Shown here: positions 1-10,763 of the stretch, in pieces | Position numbering within the stretch: position 1 is the first letter of the stretch | Layout of the letters: each line of letters starts with the position of its first letter | From: Wurfbainia villosa | Taxonomy: Eukaryota; Streptophyta; Magnoliopsida; Zingiberales; Zingiberaceae | Direction of reading: 5' to 3' | NCBI GenBank assembly: GCA_025175895.1 | Contig: CM045987.1 | Location: 34,188,113 to 34,252,112, forward strand | DNA: 64,000 bases | Program-made: the position numbers and the translations under genes | The notes under the pieces: generated by a model | The model's database searches: none | What the model was told of the DNA's origin: nothing | Seen by the model: only the letters and a program-made list of their open reading frames with translations

Positions 1-480
1 GGAAGGTAGCCACCAGGGAAGATAGCTTTCCGCACCTCTCCAAGCAGGATTTTTGGGTGCCCTACCATGTTTGACATTATTGCTGCAAATGCTGGATGAC
101 GGCTAAAGAATCAGTAGCTTGAATATATGCATCCTCAAGTTGTCTTTTATACTCAGTTAGCTTGTGGGTAAGGAGGTCCACCTACTGAAGTTGGCTAGAC
201 TGCAAGAATATTTGCTGCTCGAGGTCTTCGTTTTTTTCGTTGGAGCTCTTCCTTCTCACTCTGGGCCAGGGCCAATTGGGTCATGGAATCCTTGCACCGG
301 GTGACTAAATCAGATTCCTTCTACTCGTTTTCGTTCAGCCACTGGGTGAGTTTCTTCAGGTGCGCCAGGGCAGCAAAATGGCGAGTCTCCACACTAGACT
401 GGAACTGAGATATGTGGGATGTCATCTTATTATAAGTGGCTGATACCTGCCACAAAAATAGGCGTATGTTAAGCATTAGC

Positions 481-523
481 ATATATATATATATATATAT
501 ATAATATATATATATATATATAC
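481..523. repeat. AT dinucleotide microsatellite
   Basis: Almost pure AT dinucleotide run inside the Transposase_28-like locus, at the left edge of the 137-bp duplication. A shorter AT run lies at 650-661, between the two duplicate copies. Confidence 0.9.
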
Positions 524-789
524 ACACACTAAAGATCAAGAAAGGGAACAATTACCTCGGCCAGAAGTTTGCCCATATGATCGCAAGGACCCTGCACGCC
601 AAATTTATTGAAGAATTTTACTTCTGACAGATGGCAGATTTTTAGAGAGGATATATATATACACACTAAAGATCAAGAAAGGGAACAATTACCTCGGCCA
701 GAAGTTTGCCCATATGATCGCAGGGACCCTGTACGCCTAATTGATTGAAGAATTTTACTTCTGACAGATGGTGGATTTTTAGAAAGGAT
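524..789. repeat. 137-bp tandem duplication
   Basis: The segment starting ACACACTAAAGATCAAG at 524 recurs at 661, an offset of 137 bp, and stays alignable to about 648 in copy 1 and 785 in copy 2 with a handful of substitutions. Each copy carries the same stretch of the minus-strand coding region (KIHHLSEVKFFNQLG-like) and what looks like a splice donor (GGCCGAGGTAA on the minus strand). The AT microsatellite at both ends suggests slippage or unequal exchange between AT runs. Confidence 0.85.
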
Positions 790-2351
790 CCCAGCGTGGC
801 TAATGGAGGATTCGGGATAGGAAGATCTCTCCCCTCCGAAGGGGGAGAGGGACCTACCATCCGAGAGGAAGTGGGAGAAGGATGTGCTTCGGGAGGAACA
901 GTTAACGGATGAGATTCAGTCGGGGAATATGTGGGAGAGTCAAGAGTAATGGGGGATGAAGCAGGAGAGTGGGAAGGAGATCTTCCCCCTTGGGGGGAAG
1001 AAGATGGGGTGGATAAGGAGGTATCCCTCACCTTCGGTTCGTATACGACTAGGCGTTAGTGTTTTTCCAGATTGGAAGGGGATGATAGGGGAGAGGAATG
1101 GGCAGAAGAGAATGTGGGTAGGGACGAAGAACTGGGGACTCCTTCCCTGATAGGATGTAATCTCTTCCGAGGTGAAGAGGGGGCAGCCGCAGATTTACCT
1201 CGCTTCGTGGAGGTCTTCTTTTTCCTAGTTGCATCAACCTCCTCGCCTTTTACAAAAGCATCCTGCATTAGGTTATCTGCGAAATCCATTGTTAAGAAAG
1301 ATTGGTTGATCTAGATAATGAGTTATATCAAATGTGAACATTGCCCTTCCTATGGCGGCTGGGGCCATTAGAGGAAAAGGGGATAGCCTGAAGTGACTGA
1401 GGAGAGGAGGTTTCATTAAATGGTCTGAGCAATAGTGGGATTCTCTCAACACTTTGTAAACCTCAGAAAAAGGACATTGGGTCCTCATTTTGTGAAAGGG
1501 AGGTAGCTCTGGAAGATCTAACTTCCAGGTATCAGAGTAGGGGAGGGGTGTTGGAAGCTGAGTGAAGAAATATAATTGTTCCCGTCCTTTGTGGGAAGAG
1601 GGCATATTCACTAAGAATTGGCAGTCCGTGCGCCTGGAGAGGTAAAAGAGGCCCACCTTAAAAGATTTTAGTTGGAAAAAGCAGTGGAACAGTTGGGGGG
1701 ATAAAGGGAGGCTTAGATGACGAAATACTATGGTAGCCCCCAATAGAATACGGAAGGAATTGGGGGTAAATTTTTAAGGGCAACCTGTAAAAATCTAGGA
1801 TTTCTAAGTAGGGAGAGGGCACGGGCAAAAACAAACCATTAAAAAATTGTTCGGAAAAGAAGCAAGTCAGACCGGGGGGAGGACAATGTGGTCGGTAAGT
1901 CTTAGTATTGAAACGACATTGTATGGAAGAGTCTATGAATTGGTCCCTAAGGTTAAAGAAATAATGTTCGTTGTTTAGTTGGGTGACGGTTGTTAGGGAT
2001 CTTTTGGAAGCTAGAGGGGGGTGAATAGCATTTTTCGTTTCTACAAGAATAATTAGCGGAATCAAATAGAAATAATATAAGTAAAAACAAAATAACAATG
2101 CTAACAAAGTCTTTACGTGGTTCGGAGATAACCCTCCTACTCCACGGCGATCCTTAAGGTGGATCAACCCAAGCAATTCCACTAAGAAGCTCTCCTTTAC
2201 TACAAAAACTCCTCTTCTTTACAAAGAATGAAATTTTAGCTTAGAGATAGGAGGAGAGGATTTAAGATCACTTAGAAAGCTTAAAAACTCGTGGAGGCTT
2301 TGGAGAACAATCATAGAATAAGCATTAACCCCAAAAACCTCCACCAGCCCT

Positions 2352-2363
2352 CTTTTTATAGAG
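2352..2363 (-). promoter_or_regulatory. Element A 3' LTR TATA box
   Basis: The minus strand reads CTCTATAAAAAG. The same string is at 15499-15510 in the 5' LTR. It lies 28 bp downstream (in element sense) of the first palindromic CAGTCGACTG repeat, a position expected for a core promoter at the U3/R border. Confidence 0.7.
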
Positions 2364-2388
2364 AGAAGGCTGATTTTCTCGTTGGAGC

Positions 2389-2745
2389 ATGATCAGTCGA
2401 CTGATGCACAACATCAGTCGACTGTCGGTGCGATTAACGTCTCTGAACAGCCAGATTCGTGGGATTTAAAGTCGTTTCGCCCAACTACATTCTCATCAGT
2501 CGACTGATCCCTCCATCAGTCGACTGATGAAGTGATCAGTCGAGTGATCACAGGCCGTAGTCGAGTGGGACTCCATTCTGTGCTTGTTTTTGTCTTGATC
2601 AGTTGATTGCCACTGTTGGCAGTCGACTGATAGCATCATCAGTCGACTACCATTGCCAAGGAAGTCGACTGATAGTCAGGGTTTCACCCTGACTCAGTAG
2701 AGCACTTGACCAGTCGACTGATACATCGTATCAGTGGACTGATAC
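2389..2745. repeat. Palindrome array in element A 3' LTR
   Basis: About eleven copies of the palindromic core CAGTCGACTG or one-to-two-base variants lie in roughly 360 bp, many extended to ATCAGTCGACTGAT. Spacing is irregular (15-60 bp), so it is not a simple tandem repeat. The corresponding stretch of the 5' LTR (15540-15885) keeps only the first few cores. Confidence 0.9.
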
Positions 2746-3030
2746 ACATAAAGTATGAGTATTTCATACTTGATTTCACCCCCTAGACCTAGACTCAACT
2801 TTCTAGCTCCTCCTTAAGCCTTGCGCTTCCAAGATCCCTCAGAGTCCGCGACTTGTTCATCCTTTGCGCCTTGCTTCCAAGGGCTTCCTTCGGTTTTGTC
2901 ATGTCTTGGGTTTTTCTTTGCCAAAGCGTGCTTGGACTTTACGCAGCCAAGTCTACATGCTTGGACTTACGCTGTCAAGGCTTGCCTTTGGACTTCTCTT
3001 GCCAAGATCATACTTGGACTTTGCCTTTAC

Positions 3031-4469
3031 TGTTGGGAATTTGACGCCCGCTAGAGGGGGGGTGAATAACGTAGATGACGTACGATGATGGAAATCGTTC
3101 GCGTGCTTGTCTACAATTTTCGTTAGCGCAGCGGAAACAAAGATAATAAAGCAATAACGAAAATACAAACACACAAACGCAAGGATATAACGTGGTTCGG
3201 AACCGAACCGGTTCCTACTCCACGGATCGGGCTCAAATGAGCCCTAGCGATGCCAATCACACACCACTATCAAATAACTCCTTCTCGGAACAATCCGGAG
3301 GTGGAGAAACCTCGTACAATAGTGATTACAACAATAATCAAAAGCTACAAGCTAAGACAATGAAATACAAAGCAATACAAGTAAAGAAAACACTTTACAA
3401 ATGCTCTTGGATGCTTGATCGCTTGGTTGCTTGATGTCAACTTGGAGACCCTGATTTGCAGCAGCAAATCGCCCCAAAAGCCTCAAGAAACCGATACCAA
3501 AATCCTTCCCGTCGAGCTCCTTTTATCCTTGCGCGCGACCTGGATTTCCGCCTATCAGTCGACTGCCATAAGTCACCAGTCGACTGATGCCACTGTTGTC
3601 GTGAGACAACGGCTCGATCCACGCTGGAAAAACTCCAACGGATCTCTTGGCAGTCGACTGCCAACATTGGCAGTCGATCGCTAACGCCCGTAGTCGACCG
3701 CCACGGCCCACGGGCGATTCGCTCAGCGATCGCTCGACCCAGCGATCGGCAATGATCCCAGCGATCGCGCGAGCCGATCGGCTGAGCCACTGGGCCGATC
3801 GCCACTCGAATGAGGTTTTAACCCAAGTATGGTGCCCCCATACTTGCTAGACCACCCTTAGCCTAGACCTAAGCCTTCTAGCCACCTCCATCAGCCTCAC
3901 GCCTCTCGGATCCCTCCAAGTCATCCATGACTTGTTCATCCATCGCGCTAGCTTCCAGGTGCTTCCATCGGCTATGTCATGCTAACGGTGTCTACACCGC
4001 CAAGGCACATTGGACTTACGCTGCCAAGACTCCGCTTGGACTTTACGCCGCCAATATCAATCCCCTTGGACTTCCCAAATGCCAAGACTCATGCTTGGAC
4101 TTTCCATTTGCCAAGACCCATGCTTGGACTTCTCATTTGCCAAGACCCATGCTTGGACTTCTCATGCCAAGTGCTCAAGACTTGGACTTTCCCAATTGCC
4201 AAGTGTCCCCACTTGGACTTTCCATGCCAAGTACCCATGACTTGGACTTCACCTTGCCAAGACCCATGCTTGGACTTTCCCATAATCACATGGTCAACCC
4301 TGGTCAACCATCAACTCAATTATAACCTGGGTCGATTGTATAAACAATCTCCCCAACATATTAACCGACATTAATGTCAAACATCAAAGCCAAAACACTT
4401 TGTTCAAACAAAACATCACTCGAGTCAAACTCGAGTCCCGTCAATCGTGACTGGCCGATTGCACCAACA
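3031..4469 (-). repeat. Element B 3' LTR
   Basis: It begins on the plus strand with TGTTGGGAATTTGACGCC and ends GATTGCACCAACA. It contains the U5 motif TAGAGGGGGGGTGAATAAC, a TATA-like GGATAAAAGG (minus, about 3520-3530), palindrome cores at about 3555-3600 and 3650-3700, and the CCAAG/CTTGG minisatellite at 4075-4290. It pairs with 8164-9659. Confidence 0.95.
4075..4290. repeat. CCAAG/CTTGG minisatellite in element B 3' LTR
   Basis: Units of about 28-32 bp are built on TTGCCAAGACCCATGCTTGG followed by ACTT and a variable CTCAT or TCCAT. CCAAG and CTTGG form a short inverted repeat within each unit. The same array is at 9245-9460, and inverted in G at 56715-57000 and 61800-61995. Confidence 0.9.
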
Positions 4470-6368
4470 ATCTCCCCTTTGATGTTTGACAAAACCAATA
4501 AAACCATGAGTTAGAACACTAACTCAAATCCCTTACCAATTATCCCAAATTGGTAAACACTCACCAAATGTTCTCCCCCAAACATTTAAGTGAAAAAGTA
4601 AATCAAATGTTCTCCCCCAAACATTCTCCCCCTTTTTGACTAACATCAAAAAGGTTTTCTCTCCAAGGAGGTCAATGTCTCATGTCCCAATGAGATCTTA
4701 CAATCTCCCCCTTGATCAAAAATACCTAGGATGCCTACCATCTTCCTAGTGATAAGTCTCATATCACTCAAGAGAGGCACTCCTATCTTACTCTCCCAAT
4801 TTCCAAATTGGGTATCAAACACCCATCAATTTTCAATTGATAACATTCTCCCCATAAAAAAAAAACATCCATCATCCCAAGATGGATACCTCCCCCTAAA
4901 AGCTTGCTCCCCCTTGACCATTGCACCAACAATGTCCTTGGGAAGTCCCTAAGCCAATAGGAACTCTAAACCATTAAAATTAAGGTTCTAAGTTCAACAT
5001 AGAACTTTTACTCACCCTAAATTTGATACTTTGACCTAACATAACTCCTAATCCATATCCAATGGATTTTCACCCTTCATCATACTTCCCAAAGCATATC
5101 CTAGGGTTAGGAGTGGTTAGGAACCTTTACCATAGCTGAACACGGGCTAAACAAACCTTGTTAACCCGAAATCAGACACAGCGGTCGACTCCAAGATGTC
5201 GATCGATTGCCACTCTCATCGATCGCCACCAAGTGGCGATCATCGCATTAAAATTCCGAATTTTATCAGATCGAATTTTGAAAATGCATAAGTAATTACA
5301 CGTATATCGAAAAATCATGAAATTTGATACGTATAATACTTAAGACCAAAACAATGGGTGAAAAATGTTTGAAAAATAATTTACCCATAAAATAGTGAGT
5401 TTGATACAAAACTCAAAACCATTGAAATTTTCAATGTTTTGGCCCTATTTTGTATCAACCTCATCAATGGTGATTGCTATCAAAAGATAGACTTCACCAA
5501 GGTTTTCTAAATTGATTTTAAAATGATTTCAAAACCTTATTTTGGATCATATTCCTTGGGCTCTAAGTACATGACTTGTACACAAGCTTTCCCAATGATC
5601 CACGCTGGAAAATTAGATGAGTTTTAGTTCATCTAGATGCAAAAACTATGCACCTTGAACTCAACTCATATCCTAGCATCTCACATGTATCTAGGGTGTA
5701 TAAATACACATACATGTCAATTGGATGTGAGATGTGGGTTTTGTTCTCCCTAAACTAGGGTTTCATGCATTTTTCTAAGGCAACTTTACTTGATTCCCTT
5801 ATAAATGGGACTCCAAGTCATGCCATAGTCCTTAAATCAATTTTAATCAATTTAGATGCATGAAGATGATCATGGCATAATGATAGCAAAGTAAATCATG
5901 GCCAATGATCATGATGTCATGGCATATGATGAAATCTAAAAACACATGACATTTAATACCTTAATCCTAAGCATGATCATGACATTTAGATGATAAAAGT
6001 AAACATGATGTCATGTCATGGCATATGGCAAACAAATCATGGCATATAAAATATATAGGTATAATAACACCTAAATTTTAATATTAATTGCCATTTGTTG
6101 GGATTAAACATATTTTGTCATATTAACCTAATCTTCCTAGTGTGCCAAAAACCCAAAATGGCACACCAACCTCTAAACCTAAATTGTGCCAAAATGATCA
6201 TTTTATCAAACTTCATAATTAATATTGGCACATCCTAAAATCTTTTAGGATTAAAGACTCAAATGTATTTTCAAGATAACCATAACCTTGAAAATAACCT
6301 AAAATGTCACCTTTGTTATGGTTGAGTTAACTACCCATCCAATTAAGGTTGACACACCCTAACCCATC
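4470..6368 (-). other. Element B internal region 3' of gag, non-coding
   Basis: About 1.9 kb without a supported reading frame. It is AT-rich, with repeated CTCCCCC and ATCATGGCAT-type words, and ends at a purine tract (AAAGGGGAGAT on the minus strand, 4470-4480) next to the 3' LTR. G has the matching 59802-61701. No RT, IN or RNase H motif is seen in any frame. Confidence 0.8.
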
Positions 6369-8097
6369 TTAGCGTGAATCAATCACGCTCTTAGGAACCC
6401 AAAAACGATTTGAACTCCTAGGGTTACTTAGGTATTCCTTAGGGATAACTTCCCTAGATACCTTCCTAATGACCCTCCTAGGCTTGTTAGCCTTGGTCAT
6501 TTGGGTCTTACCTAGGTTGACTCTAGGGGTGACTCCCCTTGCAACCTTCTTAGTGGCCACCCTAGGTTTCCTAGAAACCCTAGCCACTAGGCATACCCTT
6601 TGGTCAACTCTAGGGATGACTTCCCTAGTGACCTTGGTCTTCCTAGACCTAGTTAGTGTTCCATAATCTAATGGAACACTATGATAAGCCACCTTAGGCT
6701 TAGGTTTGTGACCCAAACCTTGCTTGCCCTTGGTTGACTTTTGACTCTTAGGTCTTACTTGTTGACTTTGACTTTTGGACCTAGAAGTTTGACCATTAGA
6801 CCCTTGAAATTGATTTTGTATGTTCCTAAGGGTCTTCTCAAGTTTTTCAAGCCTTGACCTCAAGACTTGATTCTCTAATTCTAATTGCCCAATTTTAGAG
6901 TTTTGATTTAAATCATGGGCATTGGACTTTCTAGGCATATGCCTAGTCCATTTAGGATTGAACCCTAGGTGCTCTTGCACCTTTCTAATGGTCTCCCTAG
7001 GTAACATTGGTCTAGTGTTATTTGACCTAGGTTTATCCTTAGATGAATTATTTTTAGGGATATTAGTCCCAAATTTCTTCCGATTATCTAAGTGAATATG
7101 TTTAGCTCCTAAACAATATTCTCTATTTCTAGCATGCTCTTTTTGATAAATAGCAAGATTGCTAAAATTATTTCTAGCATGCTTTTGACTATAAGAATTA
7201 AAAAGAACATTATTAAAATATACCTTAGGGTTAGCCTTAGCTCCCCCTACTTGTGTAGCTCCTTCTTGCCCCTTCTTCTTCCCTCTTAGGCATTGACTCC
7301 GGTAATGTCCCTAGAGTTTACCAAATCACTTGCTCCTTGCTCTTTTGTATTGAGGGACCGACATCCTTAACTTTTGGAGCCGGTGGAGCTTTCTTCACCT
7401 TCTTAGGGCACTTACTCTTGTAGTGTCCTTGCTCCCTACACTCAAAACATATAATATGAATTTTATTATTAATTGACATGCTTGAGTTACCTAGGGTGGT
7501 GGAGACCGGAATTGAATTTTGGGCTTCTTCATCTTGTCCGGATGTCGGCTTCTTGGTATTGCTCGGTGTTGAGGATGGTCTCTCCTCCTCAATAATAGAA
7601 GTGGATGCTTCTTCCACTTCCTCCAATCCGGAAGTTGATTCCCTATCAACTTCGGACTCCTCAAGCTCTTTTGATGGAGATGTGCTTGCTTGAGCTTGAG
7701 AGGGTGTGCACTCCTCTTTTTCTTCTTCTTCTTGTTGGATTGATGATGAATTTTCGTGAAGCTTTGCCACTTGGCTCCACAACTCCTTAGCATCCATATA
7801 GTCCCCTACCATACACACAATCTCATTAGGGACCAAATCAAGAATAAATTTTACTACCTTCATGTTTTTCTCGAAAGCTTGGAGTTGATCTTCACTCCAC
7901 TTCTTCTTCTTGAGGAACCCTCCCTTTGGTCCTATCGGATAGCTATATCCCTCCATTAAAATGGACCATTCTTCGAAATCCCTCATCATTAGGAAGTCCT
8001 CAATTCTTGCCTTCCATTGTCTAAATCCTTCTTGTCCATAGAAGGAATAGGGGACCGGTGTGTTGATGTCCCATCCGAGCTTGTCTTGGAATTCCAT
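6369..8097 (-). pseudogene. Element B gag, broken by a small deletion
   Basis: Gag-like protein starting MEFQDKLGWDIN. Residues 1-115 are the N-terminal part of a plant copia Gag (DUF4219/UBN2-like, WKARIEDFLM and AKELW). An acidic Ser/Glu-rich linker follows, then a zinc knuckle at residues 217-230 (C217, C220, H225, C230). In G a second knuckle comes next. Here a small deletion near 7318-7330 removes its first two Cys codons and causes a stop after KSKEQVIW. Coding resumes toward 7007-6369 with a coiled-coil segment (LENQVLRSRLEKLEKTLR), a basic Lys/Arg/Pro-rich region and the C-terminus WVPKSVIDSR. The C-terminal half of the capsid domain seen in F and A is missing, as in G. Gag would form particles and bind element RNA; this copy cannot encode the full protein. 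Confidence 0.85.
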
Positions 8098-8149
8098 CTT
8101 TACCTCTAGCCTTTTAGCTCCCGGCGGTTAGTCCGTAGAAGAGCCCCGT

Positions 8150-8161
8150 GCTCTGATACCA
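8150..8161 (-). promoter_or_regulatory. Element B primer binding site
   Basis: The minus strand reads TGGTATCAGAGC, complementary to the 3' end of plant initiator tRNA-Met, two bases inside the 5' LTR. This is the usual copia priming site. Confidence 0.9.
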
Positions 8162-8163
8162 CT

Positions 8164-9659
8164 TGTTGGGAATTTGACGCCCGCTAGAGGGGGGGGTGAA
8201 TAACGTAGATGACGTACGATGATGGAAATCGTTCGCGTGCTTGTCTACAATTTTCGTTAGCGCAGCGGAAACAAAGATAATAAAGCAATAACGAAAATAC
8301 AAACACACAAACGCAAGGATATAACGTGGTTCGGAACCGAACCGGTTCCTACTCCACGGATCGGGCTCAAATGAGCCCTAGCGATGCCAATCACACACCA
8401 CTATCAAATAACTCCTTATCGGAACAATCCGGAGGTGGAGAAACCTCGTACAATAGTGATTACAACAATAATCAAAAGCTACAAGCTAAGACAATGAAAT
8501 ACAAAGCAATACAAGTAAAGAAAACACTTTACAAATGCTCTTGGATGCTTGATCGCTTGGTTGCTTGATGTCAACTTGGAGACCCTGATTTGCAGCAGCA
8601 AATCGCCCCAAAAGCCTCAAGAAACCGATGCCAAAATCCTTCCCGTCGAGCTCCTTTTATCCTTGCGCGCGACACGGATTTCGCCTATCGATCGGCGCCA
8701 TAAGTCACCCGGTCGTGATGCCCGCTGTTGTCATGAGACAACGGCTCGATCCACGCTGGAAAAACTCCAACGGATCTCTTGGCGATCGGCGCCAACATTA
8801 GCGATCGGCGCCAGCGCCCGTAATCGGCGCCCGATCGGCTCACGGGCGTTATGCTCGACACTCATTGGCGATCGGCTGCCATCCCTTAGGCGGTCATTGC
8901 CGAGCCCTGATCGGCTCTTGCCCGATGGCGATCATTGCCGGCAGTCGAACTCAAATCGACTCACAGCGGTCAGATAATGATGAGGTTTTAACCCAAGTAT
9001 GGTGCCCCCATACTTGCTAGACCACCCTTAGCCTAGACCTAAGCCTTCTAGCCACCTCCATCAGCCTCACACCTCTCGGATCCCTCCAAGTCATCCATGA
9101 CTTGTTCATCCATCGCGCTAGCTTCCCGGTGCTTCCATCGGCTATGTCATGCTAACGGTGTCTACACCGCCAAGGCACATTGGACTTACGCTGCCAAGAC
9201 TCCGCTTGGACTTTACGCCGCCAATATCAATCCCCTTGGACTTCCCAAATGCCAAGACTCATGCTTGGACTTTCCATTTGCCAAGACCCATGCTTGGACT
9301 TCTCATTTGCCAAGACCCATGCTTGGACTTCTCATGCCAAGTGCTCAAGACTTGGACTTTCCCAATTGCCAAGTGTCCCCACTTGGACTTTCCATGCCAA
9401 GTACCCATGACTTGGACTTCACCTTGCCAAGACCCATGCTTGGACTTTCCCATAATCACATGGTCAACCCTGGTCAACCATCAACTCAATTATAACCTGG
9501 GTCGATTGTATAAACAATCTCCCCAACATATTAACCGACATTAATGTCAAACATCAAAGCCAAAACACTTTGTTCAAACATACTTTGTCAAACATCAAAA
9601 CATCACTCGAGTCAAACTCGAGTCCTGGTCAATCGTGACCTGGGCCGATTGCACCAACA
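8164..9659 (-). repeat. Element B 5' LTR
   Basis: Pairs with 3031-4469. Both flanks are close to identical, but 8680-8975 differs heavily: where the 3' LTR has CAGTCGACTG cores this copy has GATCGGCGCC-like strings and extra sequence. The minisatellite at 9245-9460 matches the 3' copy. Confidence 0.94.
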
Positions 9660-9769
9660 TTTACCTGTCACTTAATCATGTTCACCATTAGATCACAATT
9701 TGTTGCCTAACTTAGATGATTATCCAAACATCAAAACATATAAATGCTTGGGGCATTGTTGCACCAACA
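9660..9769 (-). repeat. Element A 3' LTR, part 2 (outer U3 end)
   Basis: It begins with the second copy of B's TSD (TTTAC, 9660-9664) and continues CTGTCACTTAATCATG to GCACCAACA, matching 16168-16270. It completes the LTR interrupted at 3030. Confidence 0.93.
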
Positions 9770-10763
9770 ATCTCTCCCTTTTTGATGTTTGTCAATCATT
9801 TAAGTTAGGTCTTTTAACGATACACATAATCATATATCCAATTCTAACTTAAATATTTCTTCTCCCCCTTTGACATACATCAAAAAGAGAAGAAATCATA
9901 TATCTCATAGACGAATTGAAAGCATTGTTATCTTGAACTAAGGTATATAATTGAAATTTAGCTCCCTCTTAATCCAAGATATAGTTCATGAAGAGTAAAA
10001 TGTCCTAACTTTGCACCAACAATGTAAATTGGAAAAAAATATAGTTAATGAAAACTCCCCCTAAAACACTGCATTTAAACAGTTCAAAAAGTTGGTTTAC
10101 ACTCAGTATTATCATGCTCAAGTTTTAGGAGATCAAAAATACACTAACTATCAGAGAATGGAGCTGTTTATCAGAAAACATAGGTATCATGATCGGTTTC
10201 GAACCCGATCGATAAGCCCAATCAATTTCAAATTTTTAGCCCAAATTCAGAAATGCGTTAAAAATTCCGAAGACCTCGAAAAATCATGAAATTTTGCGTA
10301 CACATTTCTGAAATCATACTTTATCAAAGAAAAATATTTTGAAAAATATATGTTTTCCATATTTTGAGATTAATACAAACTTGAAAGCTAACAAAAGTTC
10401 TAATGTTTTTGCAAATTTTGTATCACATTTGTGTTTCACTTGAAAACTGTTTTTCAAAATATGATAAATATAGTTTAAAATATGTTTTATTTGACATTTC
10501 CAATCATGTTCTTGGAGTTATATGCACATCAATTATGTATAAGCCTTCCCAATGATTGGTCAAATGAAGGATTAATGTCTCTAGATGACACTTTGGTCCA
10601 TAGTAATGCATCATAATAAGCATGATGAACCAAGTGCATCTTCCTAACATCTCACATATTGTCTAAGTGGCTCAATACAAAAATCATGGTTTCTTAGGTA
10701 TTTTGTGAGATGCTTAAAGGTATAAATCTTAGTATTTCTATAGGATCATGCAAACCTATACCT
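9770..10763 (-). other. Element A 3' untranslated region and polypurine tract
   Basis: The polypurine tract AAAAAGGGAGAGAT (minus, 9770-9783) abuts the 3' LTR and would prime plus-strand DNA synthesis. The rest, up to the RNase H stop at 10764, is AT-rich and has no supported frame. Confidence 0.75.

Larger units (their letters stand above)
1..1946 (-). pseudogene. Transposase_28-like (putative gypsy-type transposon) ORF, broken
   Basis: Read on the minus strand. The N-terminal part (about 1946-1760) is in one frame, with motifs such as TCFFSEQFFNGLFLPVPSPY, and passes by a frameshift near 1755-1770 into the frame at 1743-1273. That frame holds the family-typical run FHCFFQLKSFKVGLFYLSRR followed by MPSSHKG and a YFFTQLP block. 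A basic Ser/Lys/Arg-rich segment follows (about 1289-1056), then a Pro/Ser-rich segment (1031-666), then a coiled-coil tail near 445-1 (QWLNENE, then many Glu/Gln/Lys codons). This domain order is that of plant proteins annotated PF04195/Transposase_28, usually carried by large non-autonomous gypsy-like elements. The function of the family is not established. Breaks seen are the frameshift, frame changes that may be introns or indels near 1280 and 1040, an in-frame stop just after QWLNENE, and a 137-bp internal duplication. The left end is cut by the window. Family assignment is from remembered motif style, not a search. Confidence 0.6.
1991..3030 (-). repeat. Element A 3' LTR, part 1
   Basis: This is the U3-to-U5 bulk of the 3' LTR, cut at 3030 by element B. 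It aligns along its length with 15138-16172 of the 5' LTR. It contains the TATA box (minus, 2352-2363), the palindrome array at about 2389-2745, and CTTGGACTT repeats at about 2930-3025. The remaining outer U3 end is at 9660-9769. Confidence 0.93.
3031..9659 (-). mobile_element. Element B: gag-only copia-like LTR element
   Basis: On the minus strand the element starts TGTTGGTGCAATCGG and ends AATTCCCAACA, with LTRs of 1439 bp (3' copy) and 1496 bp (5' copy). TSD TTTAC is at 3026-3030 and 9660-9664, and excision restores element A's LTR exactly. The internal part has a primer binding site, one gag frame and about 1.9 kb without coding, then a purine tract. No PR, IN, RT or RNase H is present, so it would have needed pol in trans. 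G at 56624-63141 is the same family in opposite orientation. Confidence 0.93.

Noticed and set aside
1658..2182. 174-aa frame reading across 1990
   Set aside because: The part above 1990 is element A LTR; only the lower part belongs to the Transposase_28-like gene.
2389..2745. CRISPR-like array in the palindrome region
   Set aside because: Short palindromes with irregular spacing inside a eukaryotic LTR; no uniform spacers and no cas genes.
3927..4374. Several overlapping frames of 70-130 aa (Cys/Leu/Asp-rich or Trp/Lys-rich) in LTRs of B and G
   Set aside because: They run through the 30-bp minisatellite in all frames and both strands, and unit length multiples keep them open. There is no start context or conserved protein.
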